From assembly GCA_035347995.1 (NCBI GenBank), contig DAOPQD010000052.1, positions 1-22,544 of the forward strand: a stretch of DNA of 22,544 nucleotides, given 5' to 3'. Both the position numbers and the translations under genes were made by a program. Every line of letters starts with the position of its first letter. Position 1 is the first letter of the stretch. The DNA comes from JAAZNO01 sp012798275. Lineage in GTDB: Bacteria; Chloroflexota; Anaerolineae; B4-G1; SLSP01. Positions 14,460 through 20,876 of the stretch are shown one piece after another. The notes below the pieces were generated by a model, which made no database searches, had not been told where the DNA came from, and was given only the letters and a program-made list of their open reading frames with translations.

Positions 14460-15818
14460 TTACCTCACGACCCAACCAAAAATCAGCCCGGCCAGGGTGC
14501 TGAAGAGGGCAACAAATCCCACATACACCCACGTCTTTTTCCCGCCGATGACGCTCCGCGTGATGAGAATGGATTGTAAACTCAGCTCCGGGTCGGCCAG
14601 CAGATAGGCCAGAAGCGGACCGCGTTGCATTCCCAGCGTAAGGAAAGTCTGCGCGATGGGGACTTCAACCAGGGTGGGGAAATACATGAAAACGCCAAAG
14701 AGAACTGCCACGAGGTTGGCCCAAAACGTGTTGCGACCGGCCACTGTCGTGATCCAGGTGGCCGGGATCACCGCGCGCGCCATCCCGGCGATAAATACCC
14801 CCACTATCAGCAGAGGGATGATCTGCCTGACGAAACGCCACATTTCCCACAGCCATTCCTGAATTTCGTAGGCCTCGAATTTCCGCGCCGCCAACCACCA
14901 GATGCTTGCCAGCAACACAATCTCGGCGAGCCATTTGCCGGTAATCCCGATCGTCAGGCCGGCAGGGACCACGGCCACCTTGAACGCCGCCACAATGAGG
15001 GTCAGCGTGATCAGGCCCAATGCCACAAAGGTCCAACGGTTGAAGCCTTCATCCACCGTCCGCAACCCCTGCCATGCGGTGATGCCGATCAGCAGGAGCA
15101 GGCCGATGAGAAAAACACCATGGACGCTCACCCCTTCGATGCCCAACGCCGGATTGGGCGGCACGAGACGGTCCAGCCACTGTTGGAAGCCCGGCGCCCA
15201 CGCCTCCCCCACCGTAAAGGTGACGTAGCTGTTGGTCAGCAGCTTCACCTGCAACGTCCCGGCGATAAGCACCCCCAACAGCAGGACAAAGAGGATCCAC
15301 GTGCGCGCGGGGACGGCGGCGCTCACGGTGAAAGCGTCGTGCTGATTGGTCGCGGCGTCATGGGCGGCGTCGTCCTTGCGGAAGATCCACGCCAGCAACA
15401 GGCCGATGACGATCCCGAAGCCAATCGAGAGTACAATCCGCGCGAGCGCGATATCCATGCCGATGGCAGCCCCCGTCAACGAGATCGCCAGAATGTTGAT
15501 CGCCGGTCCCACAAAGAGGAACGTGATCGCCGGCCCCAGGCCTGCACCTTTTTTGTAGATGCTGGCAAACAACGGCATGATGGTGCAGGAGCAGACTGCC
15601 AGCACGAAGCCTCCCAGCGCCGAGACCAGGTACGAAATCCATTTGGGGGTATTGCGGCCCAGATATCTGGTGATTGCCTCTTTCGGGATCAGCGCCGAGA
15701 GAACGCCGGCGATGAAGAAGGCTGGCAACAGGCACAACAGCACGTGCGCCGCCAGATATGCCGCCAGGCTGCCCAACCCGGTCTGGAGAAGCCGACCAAG
15801 GTAAGCTAAGATCTCCAC
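14460..15818 (-). CDS. ArsP/DUF318-family membrane permease
   Basis: The 452-residue product has many membrane helices in two halves, separated by a polar segment (about 150-170) and a long outer loop. A CSC motif (Cys76, Cys78) followed by MPLFASIYKKGAGLGPAITF and VGPAINI is the family signature. Such permeases export organoarsenicals, metal ions or sulfur species in different lineages; the substrate here is unknown. I place the start at GTG 15818: GAGGAGG lies six bases upstream, while the longer frame from the ATG at 15878 would translate 20 residues of the GTGAG-type repeat. It lies between an ArsR-family gene and three thioredoxin-like genes, a partnership seen for this family elsewhere. 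It is probably transcribed from the promoter at 16338-16365. It is flanked by direct repeats (14201-14381, 15880-16059). Confidence 0.9.
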   Translation of the reverse strand: MEILAYLGRLLQTGLGSLAAYLAAHVLLCLLPAFFIAGVLSALIPKEAITRYLGRNTPKWISYLVSALGGFVLAVCSCTIMPLFASIYKKGAGLGPAITFLFVGPAINILAISLTGAAIGMDIALARIVLSIGFGIVIGLLLAWIFRKDDAAHDAATNQHDAFTVSAAVPARTWILFVLLLGVLIAGTLQVKLLTNSYVTFTVGEAWAPGFQQWLDRLVPPNPALGIEGVSVHGVFLIGLLLLIGITAWQGLRTVDEGFNRWTFVALGLITLTLIVAAFKVAVVPAGLTIGITGKWLAEIVLLASIWWLAARKFEAYEIQEWLWEMWRFVRQIIPLLIVGVFIAGMARAVIPATWITTVAGRNTFWANLVAVLFGVFMYFPTLVEVPIAQTFLTLGMQRGPLLAYLLADPELSLQSILITRSVIGGKKTWVYVGFVALFSTLAGLIFGWVVR

Positions 15819-15824
15819 GAGGAG

Positions 15825-15831
15825 CCTCCTC
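15825..15831 (-). promoter_or_regulatory. Shine-Dalgarno fixing the GTG start of the permease
   Basis: GAGGAGG on the minus strand lies six bases before the GTG at 15818 and belongs to the shared leader element (15825-15840, CTATTTTCCGAGGAGG). It supports the short form of the permease. Confidence 0.75.
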
Positions 15832-15839
15832 GGAAAATA

Positions 15840-15885
15840 GTGAGCCGTGAGTCGTGAGTAGAGAACTGTCGCAGTCACGGCTCAC
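15840..15885. repeat. Inverted repeat of module D before the permease
   Basis: GTGAGCCGTGA at 15840-15850 pairs perfectly with TCACGGCTCAC at 15875-15885. The interior carries GTCGTGAGTAGAGAACTGTC, also found with small changes at 13626-13718 and 21830-21889. Confidence 0.8.
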
Positions 15886-16059
15886 AGGGTAACTGTTCAG
15901 CCATTGGCTAAAAAAACGGAAGATTTCCTGACGGTTGCTGAAGATTAAGAATCAACTCTTGCCCCTATCCCCTGGCCCCTTCCCCCCGCGTGCGCGGGTG
16001 GAAGGGGAACTTTTTTTTGTGGGGTTTTGCAGGCGGGCGTAGCCCGCCTGCAAAACCCC
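15880..16059. repeat. Interspersed repeat module B, copy 2 (two hairpins)
   Basis: Nearly identical, in the same orientation, to 14201-14381. The first hairpin has arms 15976-15990/15993-16007 with loop TG and one C/T mismatch, followed on the plus strand by AAC and eight T. The second has perfect 18-bp arms 16021-16038/16042-16059 with loop GTA. Both loops are the reverse complements of those in copy 1. Confidence 0.9.
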
Positions 16060-16072
16060 CTTATTTTTTTCT

Positions 16073-16110
16073 CCCCCTCCCCAACGGCGCAAGCGCCGTT
16101 GGGGAGGGGG
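16073..16110. repeat. Perfect 18-bp hairpin joining repeat modules B and A
   Basis: CCCCCTCCCCAACGGCGC at 16073-16090 pairs perfectly with 16093-16110 around a two-base loop AA. Eight bases of mostly T (16063-16070) lie just before the left arm. The right arm is the start of module A, which is also the first sequence of the window. Confidence 0.95.
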
Positions 16111-16233
16111 CCGGCGGTGGGGCAAAAGCTACAGGCCACAAAGGTTCATCCATCGCCATCGAGCTACCTGACGCCAGGCTGAACTATGACCGCACATTAC
16201 ATTTTCATCCGCGGTGATGTGCCGCAGGAACAT
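16104..16233. repeat. Interspersed repeat module A, copy 2
   Basis: It matches 1-128 over its length with scattered substitutions and a few small indels; shared words include GGGGCAAAAGCTACAG, CACAAAGGTTCATCCATCGCC and CGCCAGGCTGAAC. It ends where the A+T-rich control region begins. Confidence 0.85.
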
Positions 16234-16255
16234 GCCACCTTCCGGGTGTATAAAC

Positions 16256-16271
16256 ATTCAATTTTGTGAAT
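16256..16271. promoter_or_regulatory. Candidate ArsR-family operator 1 (ATTC-N8-GAAT)
   Basis: ATTCAATTTTGTGAAT is a dyad with ATTC and GAAT arms eight bases apart. It lies 13 bases beyond the A-run of the terminator (16284-16317), on the permease side. Its centre is 64 bp, about six helical turns, from that of the second site. Confidence 0.6.
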
Positions 16272-16283
16272 ATTAGTGAGTGT

Positions 16284-16317
16284 AAAAAAAGATGGCAAGT
16301 GTTAATGCCACGCCATC
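16284..16317 (-). terminator. Intrinsic terminator between arsR-type gene and permease
   Basis: On the minus strand GATGGC-GTG, a seven-base loop, and CAC-TT-GCCATC form a nine-pair stem with a two-base bulge, followed at once by seven T. It lies about 65 bases past the arsR-type stop codon. It is also only about 15 bases downstream of the start predicted for the promoter at 16338-16365, so it may act as an attenuator. Confidence 0.8.
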
Positions 16318-16319
16318 AG

Positions 16320-16335
16320 ATTCAATAAGATGAAT
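16320..16335. promoter_or_regulatory. Candidate ArsR-family operator 2 (ATTC-N8-GAAT)
   Basis: ATTCAATAAGATGAAT has the same arms and spacing as the site at 16256-16271 and matches it at 12 of 16 positions. It covers the start point predicted for the minus-strand promoter at 16338-16365, a position where a bound repressor would block transcription. Confidence 0.65.
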
Positions 16336-16337
16336 AT

Positions 16338-16365
16338 ATAATACACCGGAACAAGCCGCTGTCAA
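16338..16365 (-). promoter_or_regulatory. Strong sigma70-type promoter facing the permease gene
   Basis: On the minus strand a consensus TTGACA (16360-16365) and TATTAT (16338-16343) are 16 bases apart. Transcription would start near 16331, run through the terminator at 16284-16317, and need about 510 bases of leader to reach the permease. It starts only 15 bases after the arsR-type stop codon. A plus-strand TATAAT overlaps it but lacks a -35. Confidence 0.7.
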
Positions 16366-16380
16366 TAGCGAACCAGCGAT

Positions 16381-16746
16381 TCAGGTAGCTGCTTCGCAAT
16401 CTTCGCAGCAGGCTAAATCCTCGCCCGTCTGAGCCAGCGCCTCATCCGGCCCGAGCCGGGCGCATTCCCCCAGCGTCTCGCAGATTGTCTCGGCCATCGC
16501 CAGCAAGGCCGCCGCTTCAGGTCGCGCGATGCGATACCACACATTCCATCCGTCCTTACGGAAGCACACCAGGCCCGCCTGACGGAGCAACGTCAGCTGC
16601 TGCGAGACATACGCCTGGCGCAAGTGCAGCGCCTCTTCAATCTCCCCCACACACAGCTCGCGGTTCTCCAACAATTTGAGAATGGCCAGCCGTTGGGGGT
16701 GGCTGAGCGCCTTGAACAACGTCGCCAGTTCATCGAGTGTCGCCAT
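16381..16746 (-). CDS. ArsR-family winged-helix repressor, cysteine-rich
   Basis: The 121-residue product has the ArsR/SmtB fold: LFKALSHPQRLAILKLL (10-26), ELCVGEIEEAL, recognition helix LRQAYVSQQLTLLRQAGLV (42-60), wing FRKDGWNVWYRIA. It should bind DNA as a dimer and release it on ligand or thiol change. Cysteines are at 32, 61, 89, 95, 113, 114 and 117. Cys32 (before the recognition helix) and Cys89/95 (last helix) are placed as in thiol-sensing members of the SqrR/BigR group; the CCxxC tail could instead bind metal or arsenite. The start is ATG 16746 with GGGAGG nine bases upstream; the frame continues open to 16938 without support. The two ATTC-N8-GAAT dyads downstream are its likely targets at the permease promoter. 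Confidence 0.9.
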   Translation of the reverse strand: MATLDELATLFKALSHPQRLAILKLLENRELCVGEIEEALHLRQAYVSQQLTLLRQAGLVCFRKDGWNVWYRIARPEAAALLAMAETICETLGECARLGPDEALAQTGEDLACCEDCEAAT

Positions 16747-16755
16747 AGCTGACAT

Positions 16756-16761
16756 CCTCCC
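16756..16761 (-). promoter_or_regulatory. Shine-Dalgarno fixing the start of the ArsR-family gene
   Basis: GGGAGG on the minus strand lies nine bases before ATG 16746 and directly abuts an in-frame ATG at 16755, which is too close to use it. It argues for the 121-residue form over the open frame reaching 16938. Confidence 0.65.
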
Positions 16762-16840
16762 ATGTTTGCCGGTATGCCTCCGACCGTACCGTGACCGCGC
16801 CGACACGATGGCCTTGAGCTTGCATACCCTCATGGCGCCC

Positions 16841-16868
16841 ATCATAGGCCAGAGCTGGAGTGTGGCAA
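16841..16868 (-). promoter_or_regulatory. Candidate promoter of the ArsR-family gene
   Basis: On the minus strand TTGCCA (16863-16868) and TATGAT (16841-16846) are 16 bases apart, about 95 bases before the start codon. An imperfect dyad around GGCGCC lies just downstream of the -10. No ATTC-N8-GAAT site is seen here, so autoregulation is not evident. Confidence 0.5.
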
Positions 16869-16922
16869 GGCCCCGCGCCGCAACGCTTCGTCCCGTCGGA
16901 AATGGCGTCAGGACCATTTGAC

Positions 16923-16951
16923 TTGGGCACAGGCGCAAAAACGGTTATAAT
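16923..16951 (+). promoter_or_regulatory. Sigma70-type promoter of the rhomboid gene
   Basis: TTGGGC (16923-16928) and a perfect TATAAT (16946-16951) are separated by 17 bases. The start codon is 28 bases beyond the -10, with GGAG five bases before it. It diverges from the arsR-type promoter. Confidence 0.75.
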
Positions 16952-16978
16952 TCAAATCATAGCTAATAAGGAGAAGCG

Positions 16979-17734
16979 ATGATCTACGAAGAACCGCCTC
17001 AACCCATGCCGCCGCAAACCCTGCGATTGCCACTCGCCCCGGTACGCGCTCTTTATCCCCTCGTCGCCGTCAACGTCCTGGCATTCATCCCCTACCTGGG
17101 CACGCTTTTCAATCAAGACACGGTGTGGCGTTTTATCCTGACCATGGGCGCGCTTATTCCGGTCGCGGTGCTGGATTACCATCAACTGTGGCGCCTGGTC
17201 ACGGCGGGCTTTCTGCATCGGGACATCCTCCACATCGGCTTCAACATGTATGCGCTGAACGTTCTGGGGAAGAATGCCGAGGCGCTCTTCGGGACGAGAC
17301 GGTTCCTCAGCGGCTATTTGCTGGCCCTGCTCAGCAGCAGCATGCTGGTGACCGCGTTCGCCGGCCGCGAGACCCTCACTATTGGCGCATCGGGCGCGAT
17401 CATGGGAGTAGTTGGACTGCTGCTCGTCTACAGTTATCGCTACCGCGACGCCCCCGCCGTCCATGCAATGTTCAGCAGCCTGCTGCAAATGACGCTTCTC
17501 AACCTGGGGATTGGACTCCTGCCGGGCATCAGTTTGTGGGGACATCTGGGTGGACTGCTCGGCGGCCTGGCGGCCGGCTGGGCGCTCTGTCCCCGGTATG
17601 TGCTCAGCGCCGGCAACGAATGGACTCCCGCCCACGTGGCCATAGAGCCATGGGGCAGGCGCGAAACAGCCCGGCTGGGAGGAATCCTCGCGGCGCTGCT
17701 GGCGATCGTCGCCGTCATGCTCTGGGTGGGCTGA
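16979..17734 (+). CDS. Rhomboid-family intramembrane serine protease
   Basis: The 251-residue protein is the only plus-strand gene. It has about six to seven membrane helices and the rhomboid signature: HIGFNM (His85, Asn89) in the second core helix, GASG with catalytic Ser138 (136-139), and WGHLGGLLGG with catalytic His189. The Ser-His dyad is complete, so it should cleave transmembrane segments of other membrane proteins. A short Pro-rich N-terminus is cytoplasmic, and a seventh hydrophobic helix ends the protein. It has its own near-consensus promoter and a GGAG Shine-Dalgarno. It is convergent with the helicase gene, 40 bases apart, and divergent from the arsR-type gene. Natural substrates are unknown. 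Confidence 0.95.
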   Translation: MIYEEPPQPMPPQTLRLPLAPVRALYPLVAVNVLAFIPYLGTLFNQDTVWRFILTMGALIPVAVLDYHQLWRLVTAGFLHRDILHIGFNMYALNVLGKNAEALFGTRRFLSGYLLALLSSSMLVTAFAGRETLTIGASGAIMGVVGLLLVYSYRYRDAPAVHAMFSSLLQMTLLNLGIGLLPGISLWGHLGGLLGGLAAGWALCPRYVLSAGNEWTPAHVAIEPWGRRETARLGGILAALLAIVAVMLWVG

Positions 17735-17774
17735 ACAAACTCTATTCTCCCCTGCTGCAGCGGTGCTTTTCCCC

Positions 17775-20700
17775 TCACCGCCAGACCTCGAAGGCTAGCC
17801 CTTTCGCCTTGGGACGCCTCTGGGCGCGCGCCTGCAACAAAATCCGCCGTCCCTCGTCACTGCGGGTGTAGATCAACTTTCCCCCGCCCACATACCGCTG
17901 CCAATGCCGCGCCAGGGATTCGGCGAGCTCGCGCCGGGTCGCCAGCGCCTTGGGGACGGGATGGTACGCCGCCGCATACAGCCCGGCGTCGTGAAATAGC
18001 CGCCGGAGCGGCGACCACAACACCCGCAACGGCAGGGATGGCAGGGACGTGTCGTCCCGCAGGATGAGATAGCGCTGGTCCACCACCGGCTCGAAGAGCT
18101 GCTGATACGCTTCGATGAACACGGCCGCATCCTCCGGCGAGGCGTAGTCCAGCAGCACCTCGTAGCTGGCATCGGGCTGTTCCACCACGCGCACATAATC
18201 CGGCTGCAGGTGACGGCTTACCAGGCCGGCGTCCTTCAGCGCCGCGAGCAACGCCTGCGCTACATCTCGTAGGATGTCGTCGGGTGGCTGTTCTACCAGC
18301 AATGCCTTCCCCAAGCGATACGCCGAGCGCACATTCAGAGCGAAGACAACTATCGTCCCCAGCACGAGCGCGATCAGCGGCGCCAGACAGGCGGCATCGG
18401 AACCGTCGCCACCGAGCGCGAGCTGCAGGAAGATCCACGCGACGACCAGCATCCCGCCTCCCAGCGAGCCCGCAAACATCCGCAACATGCGCTTGAGGGT
18501 GTTCTGCACGGTAAACACGGTGCGGATTTTGAGATCGCGCGTATCGAGGCGCGCGGCGCGATACGTGAAGTTGCTGTATTCCTCGCCGATGCCCCACAGC
18601 GCGTAGGTCCGTTCCCGGCGGGGAACCTGCCGCAGCATCCGCTGGGTGAATTGCGCAAAGGTGATCTGTTTGAGCGGTCGGGTCGCCAGCTGGTACGCGA
18701 GGTCGGGGTCCACATGTCCTACGCCCTTCACAATCCGCCCACGCTCTGCGTCACCGGTGAGCGCTATGCCCACGTCGTTCAACGCCACCTGGAGCCGCGA
18801 TTCGGGCACGACGCCCCAGTACTGCGCGTGACGCCGCACGAAACGCGCGAGATCCAGGTCCCCCTTCTCGTAGGTCGGCGCGACACAAATCACGTCCCAG
18901 TTGTGCGCGACCTTGTGCGGCCACTGCGGGTCGAGGCGGATGCTACGCCCCCGCAGCTGCTGCACCGCCGTGCTCGTCGTCACGCTAGTGAGGTCCACGA
19001 GGGTGTTAAGGGTGAGCGAGTCCCAGCCCTCGCCAAAGATGCCGCGCGTGCCGATGATACAGCGCGTGAGGCCCTGCTCGAAGAGGCGGGTCATCAGCCG
19101 GACGTAGGTGCGGGAATCCCAATCGGGGCCTTCCCCCACGACCTGCAATTCGCGGACGAACTCCGTCGGCTCGGCGCGGCACGTCGCCCGAAGTCCCTCG
19201 TCCTCCAGGAGCGCCTGCAGCGCGGCGACGATGTCCGGGCCGTGCACGGCGTCCACCAGCAGGAGTCGTCCCGTCACCAGGACCGGCGCGAGAGCGTCGG
19301 TGTGAGGGTCGAAGGCGAGATGGCGGAACACCCGCAGGGCGCTGCCGGCGTCCTGATCCAGCACCCCTTTGGCGCGACGCACGCCGCTGCTCAAGCGCTC
19401 GAAATCGGTCACCACCACCGCGCGGAGCCGCGCCCCCAGCGCTTCGGCCTCGGCGGTGAGAATCTGTACCACCGCCTCGTCTTTGGCTTCGGAGAAGGTG
19501 AGGATGAGATCCCCCGGCGAGCGTTGCTGACGCAGGCCGCGCTCGGTGAGCGTGAATCCAAAGGGCTGCAGGATTTTTCGCAGGCGGCGCAGCAGCGTGT
19601 GATCCTGCGGCTCGGGACTGAGCGCCAGGACGTCCAGCCCGTAGCGTTCCAGGAGCACGGCCCAATCAGCGAGGGCCAACGGCGCCTCGGATTCCCGAGG
19701 CAGCGGCAGGTCTTCGGGCAAAGGGAAATCACTCTGTCGCAGAAACCGCAGGCACGCCAGGGCGAAGAGCGGTCGCCGCCGCAAGAATTCCTCCCCAGAA
19801 AGGGGATGTCCGTCCTTATCCTCGGGCGACAACACCGCGTTGACGATCCAGGCGCGGAACGCCGCGCTGTGCGTGAGTTCGGCGATGGCGCTCTCGAAGG
19901 CACTCTGGATGTTCTTGAGGTACTCGCGCTCGCGGGCGCTCGGCTCCACGAAGTACACCAGGTCGCGGTAGGGCGCGAGGTCGCCTTCCTTGACCACGGC
20001 CGGCGTCGGCACCTCAAAATCCACCTCACCGAGGAGGGCGGTGTAGTTCTCGTAGGCGGCGCCGTCCTCCAGGCTGGGCAACGTCGCCGTGAGGCCGATC
20101 ACCTCACATTCTGGGATTTGGGCGATGAAATAGCGCAGCACCACCGCCCAATAATCGAGCAGGTGATGGCATTCATCCAACACCACGGTGCGCACGCCGT
20201 ACGCCAGGAGCCGGTCAATGAGGGCACGCGCGTTCTGATGCAGGAAGGGCGCGACGGCAGTCGGTTCGCCCTGGAGCAGTTGGCGTTTGAGGCGTTGGTA
20301 GCGCCGCGCCAGCTCGCGGTGATAGGCCGGCGGATTGTTGTTTTGCAGCAGCGTCAACCGTTTCCAGGCGGCCTCCAGCGAGGCGGCCTGGCCCTCTTCC
20401 AGCAGTTCCTGCACCCAGCGTTCGCGGGCTTGCATCTCTACCCAGGCTTGAGATTCTCCCGGCGTGGAGAGCAGCTGATACGTGAACACATTGATCGGCG
20501 CAAGCCGGTTAGGATCCAGGCTCACCAGGGCCTCAAGAGCTTCGGGAGGCGCAGTTTCGGGCAGGAAGAGCGCGGCTTTGGCGCGCCACTGCTCCTGGAT
20601 GGTGGTGGTAGGCGCAAAAATCGCGGCGGGAGCTGCGAAGCGACGGATGAGTTCCAGGCCGACGATCGTCTTGCCAGCGCCGGGCGGCGCGACGAGGTGC

Positions 20701-20825
20701 TGTCGGCGATCGCCTGGCCCGGCAGCGACCTGCTCCAGAATCATCCGCTGGTATTTGCGGAAGGGATGTCGGAATTGCAGGGCCGCGAAGGGAGAACCGG
20801 GTGTCGGAGGCAGGTTAGACTTCAT
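17775..20825 (-). CDS. SF2 DEAD/DEAH-type helicase with two membrane helices
   Basis: The 1016-residue product has the SF2 helicase motifs: an FRKYQ Q-motif-like start, Walker A APPGAGKT (46-53), Ia APTTTIQEQW, Walker B/motif II LDECH (DECH at 217-220), motif III LTATLP, and in the second lobe GEGWDS (motif V) and QLRGRSIR (motif VI, arginine finger). An insert of over 200 residues separates the lobes. After the core, residues about 785-806 and 813-833 form two strongly hydrophobic helices, which is unusual for a helicase and suggests membrane tethering. The last 180 residues are soluble and unassigned. The substrate (DNA or RNA) cannot be told. It follows the PfkB gene by 51 bases and is probably cotranscribed with it. 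Its Shine-Dalgarno is weak. Alternative: a defence-type helicase. Confidence 0.9.
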   Translation of the reverse strand: MKSNLPPTPGSPFAALQFRHPFRKYQRMILEQVAAGPGDRRQHLVAPPGAGKTIVGLELIRRFAAPAAIFAPTTTIQEQWRAKAALFLPETAPPEALEALVSLDPNRLAPINVFTYQLLSTPGESQAWVEMQARERWVQELLEEGQAASLEAAWKRLTLLQNNNPPAYHRELARRYQRLKRQLLQGEPTAVAPFLHQNARALIDRLLAYGVRTVVLDECHHLLDYWAVVLRYFIAQIPECEVIGLTATLPSLEDGAAYENYTALLGEVDFEVPTPAVVKEGDLAPYRDLVYFVEPSAREREYLKNIQSAFESAIAELTHSAAFRAWIVNAVLSPEDKDGHPLSGEEFLRRRPLFALACLRFLRQSDFPLPEDLPLPRESEAPLALADWAVLLERYGLDVLALSPEPQDHTLLRRLRKILQPFGFTLTERGLRQQRSPGDLILTFSEAKDEAVVQILTAEAEALGARLRAVVVTDFERLSSGVRRAKGVLDQDAGSALRVFRHLAFDPHTDALAPVLVTGRLLLVDAVHGPDIVAALQALLEDEGLRATCRAEPTEFVRELQVVGEGPDWDSRTYVRLMTRLFEQGLTRCIIGTRGIFGEGWDSLTLNTLVDLTSVTTSTAVQQLRGRSIRLDPQWPHKVAHNWDVICVAPTYEKGDLDLARFVRRHAQYWGVVPESRLQVALNDVGIALTGDAERGRIVKGVGHVDPDLAYQLATRPLKQITFAQFTQRMLRQVPRRERTYALWGIGEEYSNFTYRAARLDTRDLKIRTVFTVQNTLKRMLRMFAGSLGGGMLVVAWIFLQLALGGDGSDAACLAPLIALVLGTIVVFALNVRSAYRLGKALLVEQPPDDILRDVAQALLAALKDAGLVSRHLQPDYVRVVEQPDASYEVLLDYASPEDAAVFIEAYQQLFEPVVDQRYLILRDDTSLPSLPLRVLWSPLRRLFHDAGLYAAAYHPVPKALATRRELAESLARHWQRYVGGGKLIYTRSDEGRRILLQARAQRRPKAKGLAFEVWR

Positions 20826-20876
20826 GGGCGAAGTTCACCCCACAAGCCGCCGGGAACAAAGTCGTTTCTGGCGCGC

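Larger units (their letters stand above)
15819..16380. other. Gene-free spacer between arsR-type gene and permease gene
   Basis: This 562-base spacer contains, from the arsR side, a strong minus-strand promoter, two ATTC-N8-GAAT dyads, an intrinsic terminator, repeat module A, an 18-bp hairpin, module B and the inverted repeat 15840-15885. The segment 16245-16350 is clearly A+T-richer than its surroundings. I see no gene; ORFs here follow the repeats. Confidence 0.8.

Noticed and set aside
14201..16059. Composite transposon around the permease
   Set aside because: The flanking repeats contain no transposase frame, and no target-site duplication could be identified at their ends.
14201..16233. 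CRISPR array
   Set aside because: The repeats are long, few, mosaic and not separated by unique spacers of even length; no cas gene is present.
16337..16342. Plus-strand TATAAT as a promoter
   Set aside because: No -35-like hexamer lies 16-18 bases upstream and no plus-strand gene follows closely; the overlapping minus-strand TTGACA-16-TATTAT fits better.
14460..16746. Classical arsenic resistance (ars) operon
   Set aside because: There is an ArsR-family gene and an ArsP-like permease but no arsenate reductase, ArsA, ArsB or Acr3, and the operator type points rather to thiol/sulfur sensing. I therefore gave no ars gene symbols.
17735..17774. Bidirectional terminator between rhomboid and helicase genes
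   Set aside because: The 40-base gap holds a small GCTGCAGC palindrome and a short T-run further on, but the stem is too short to support a call.
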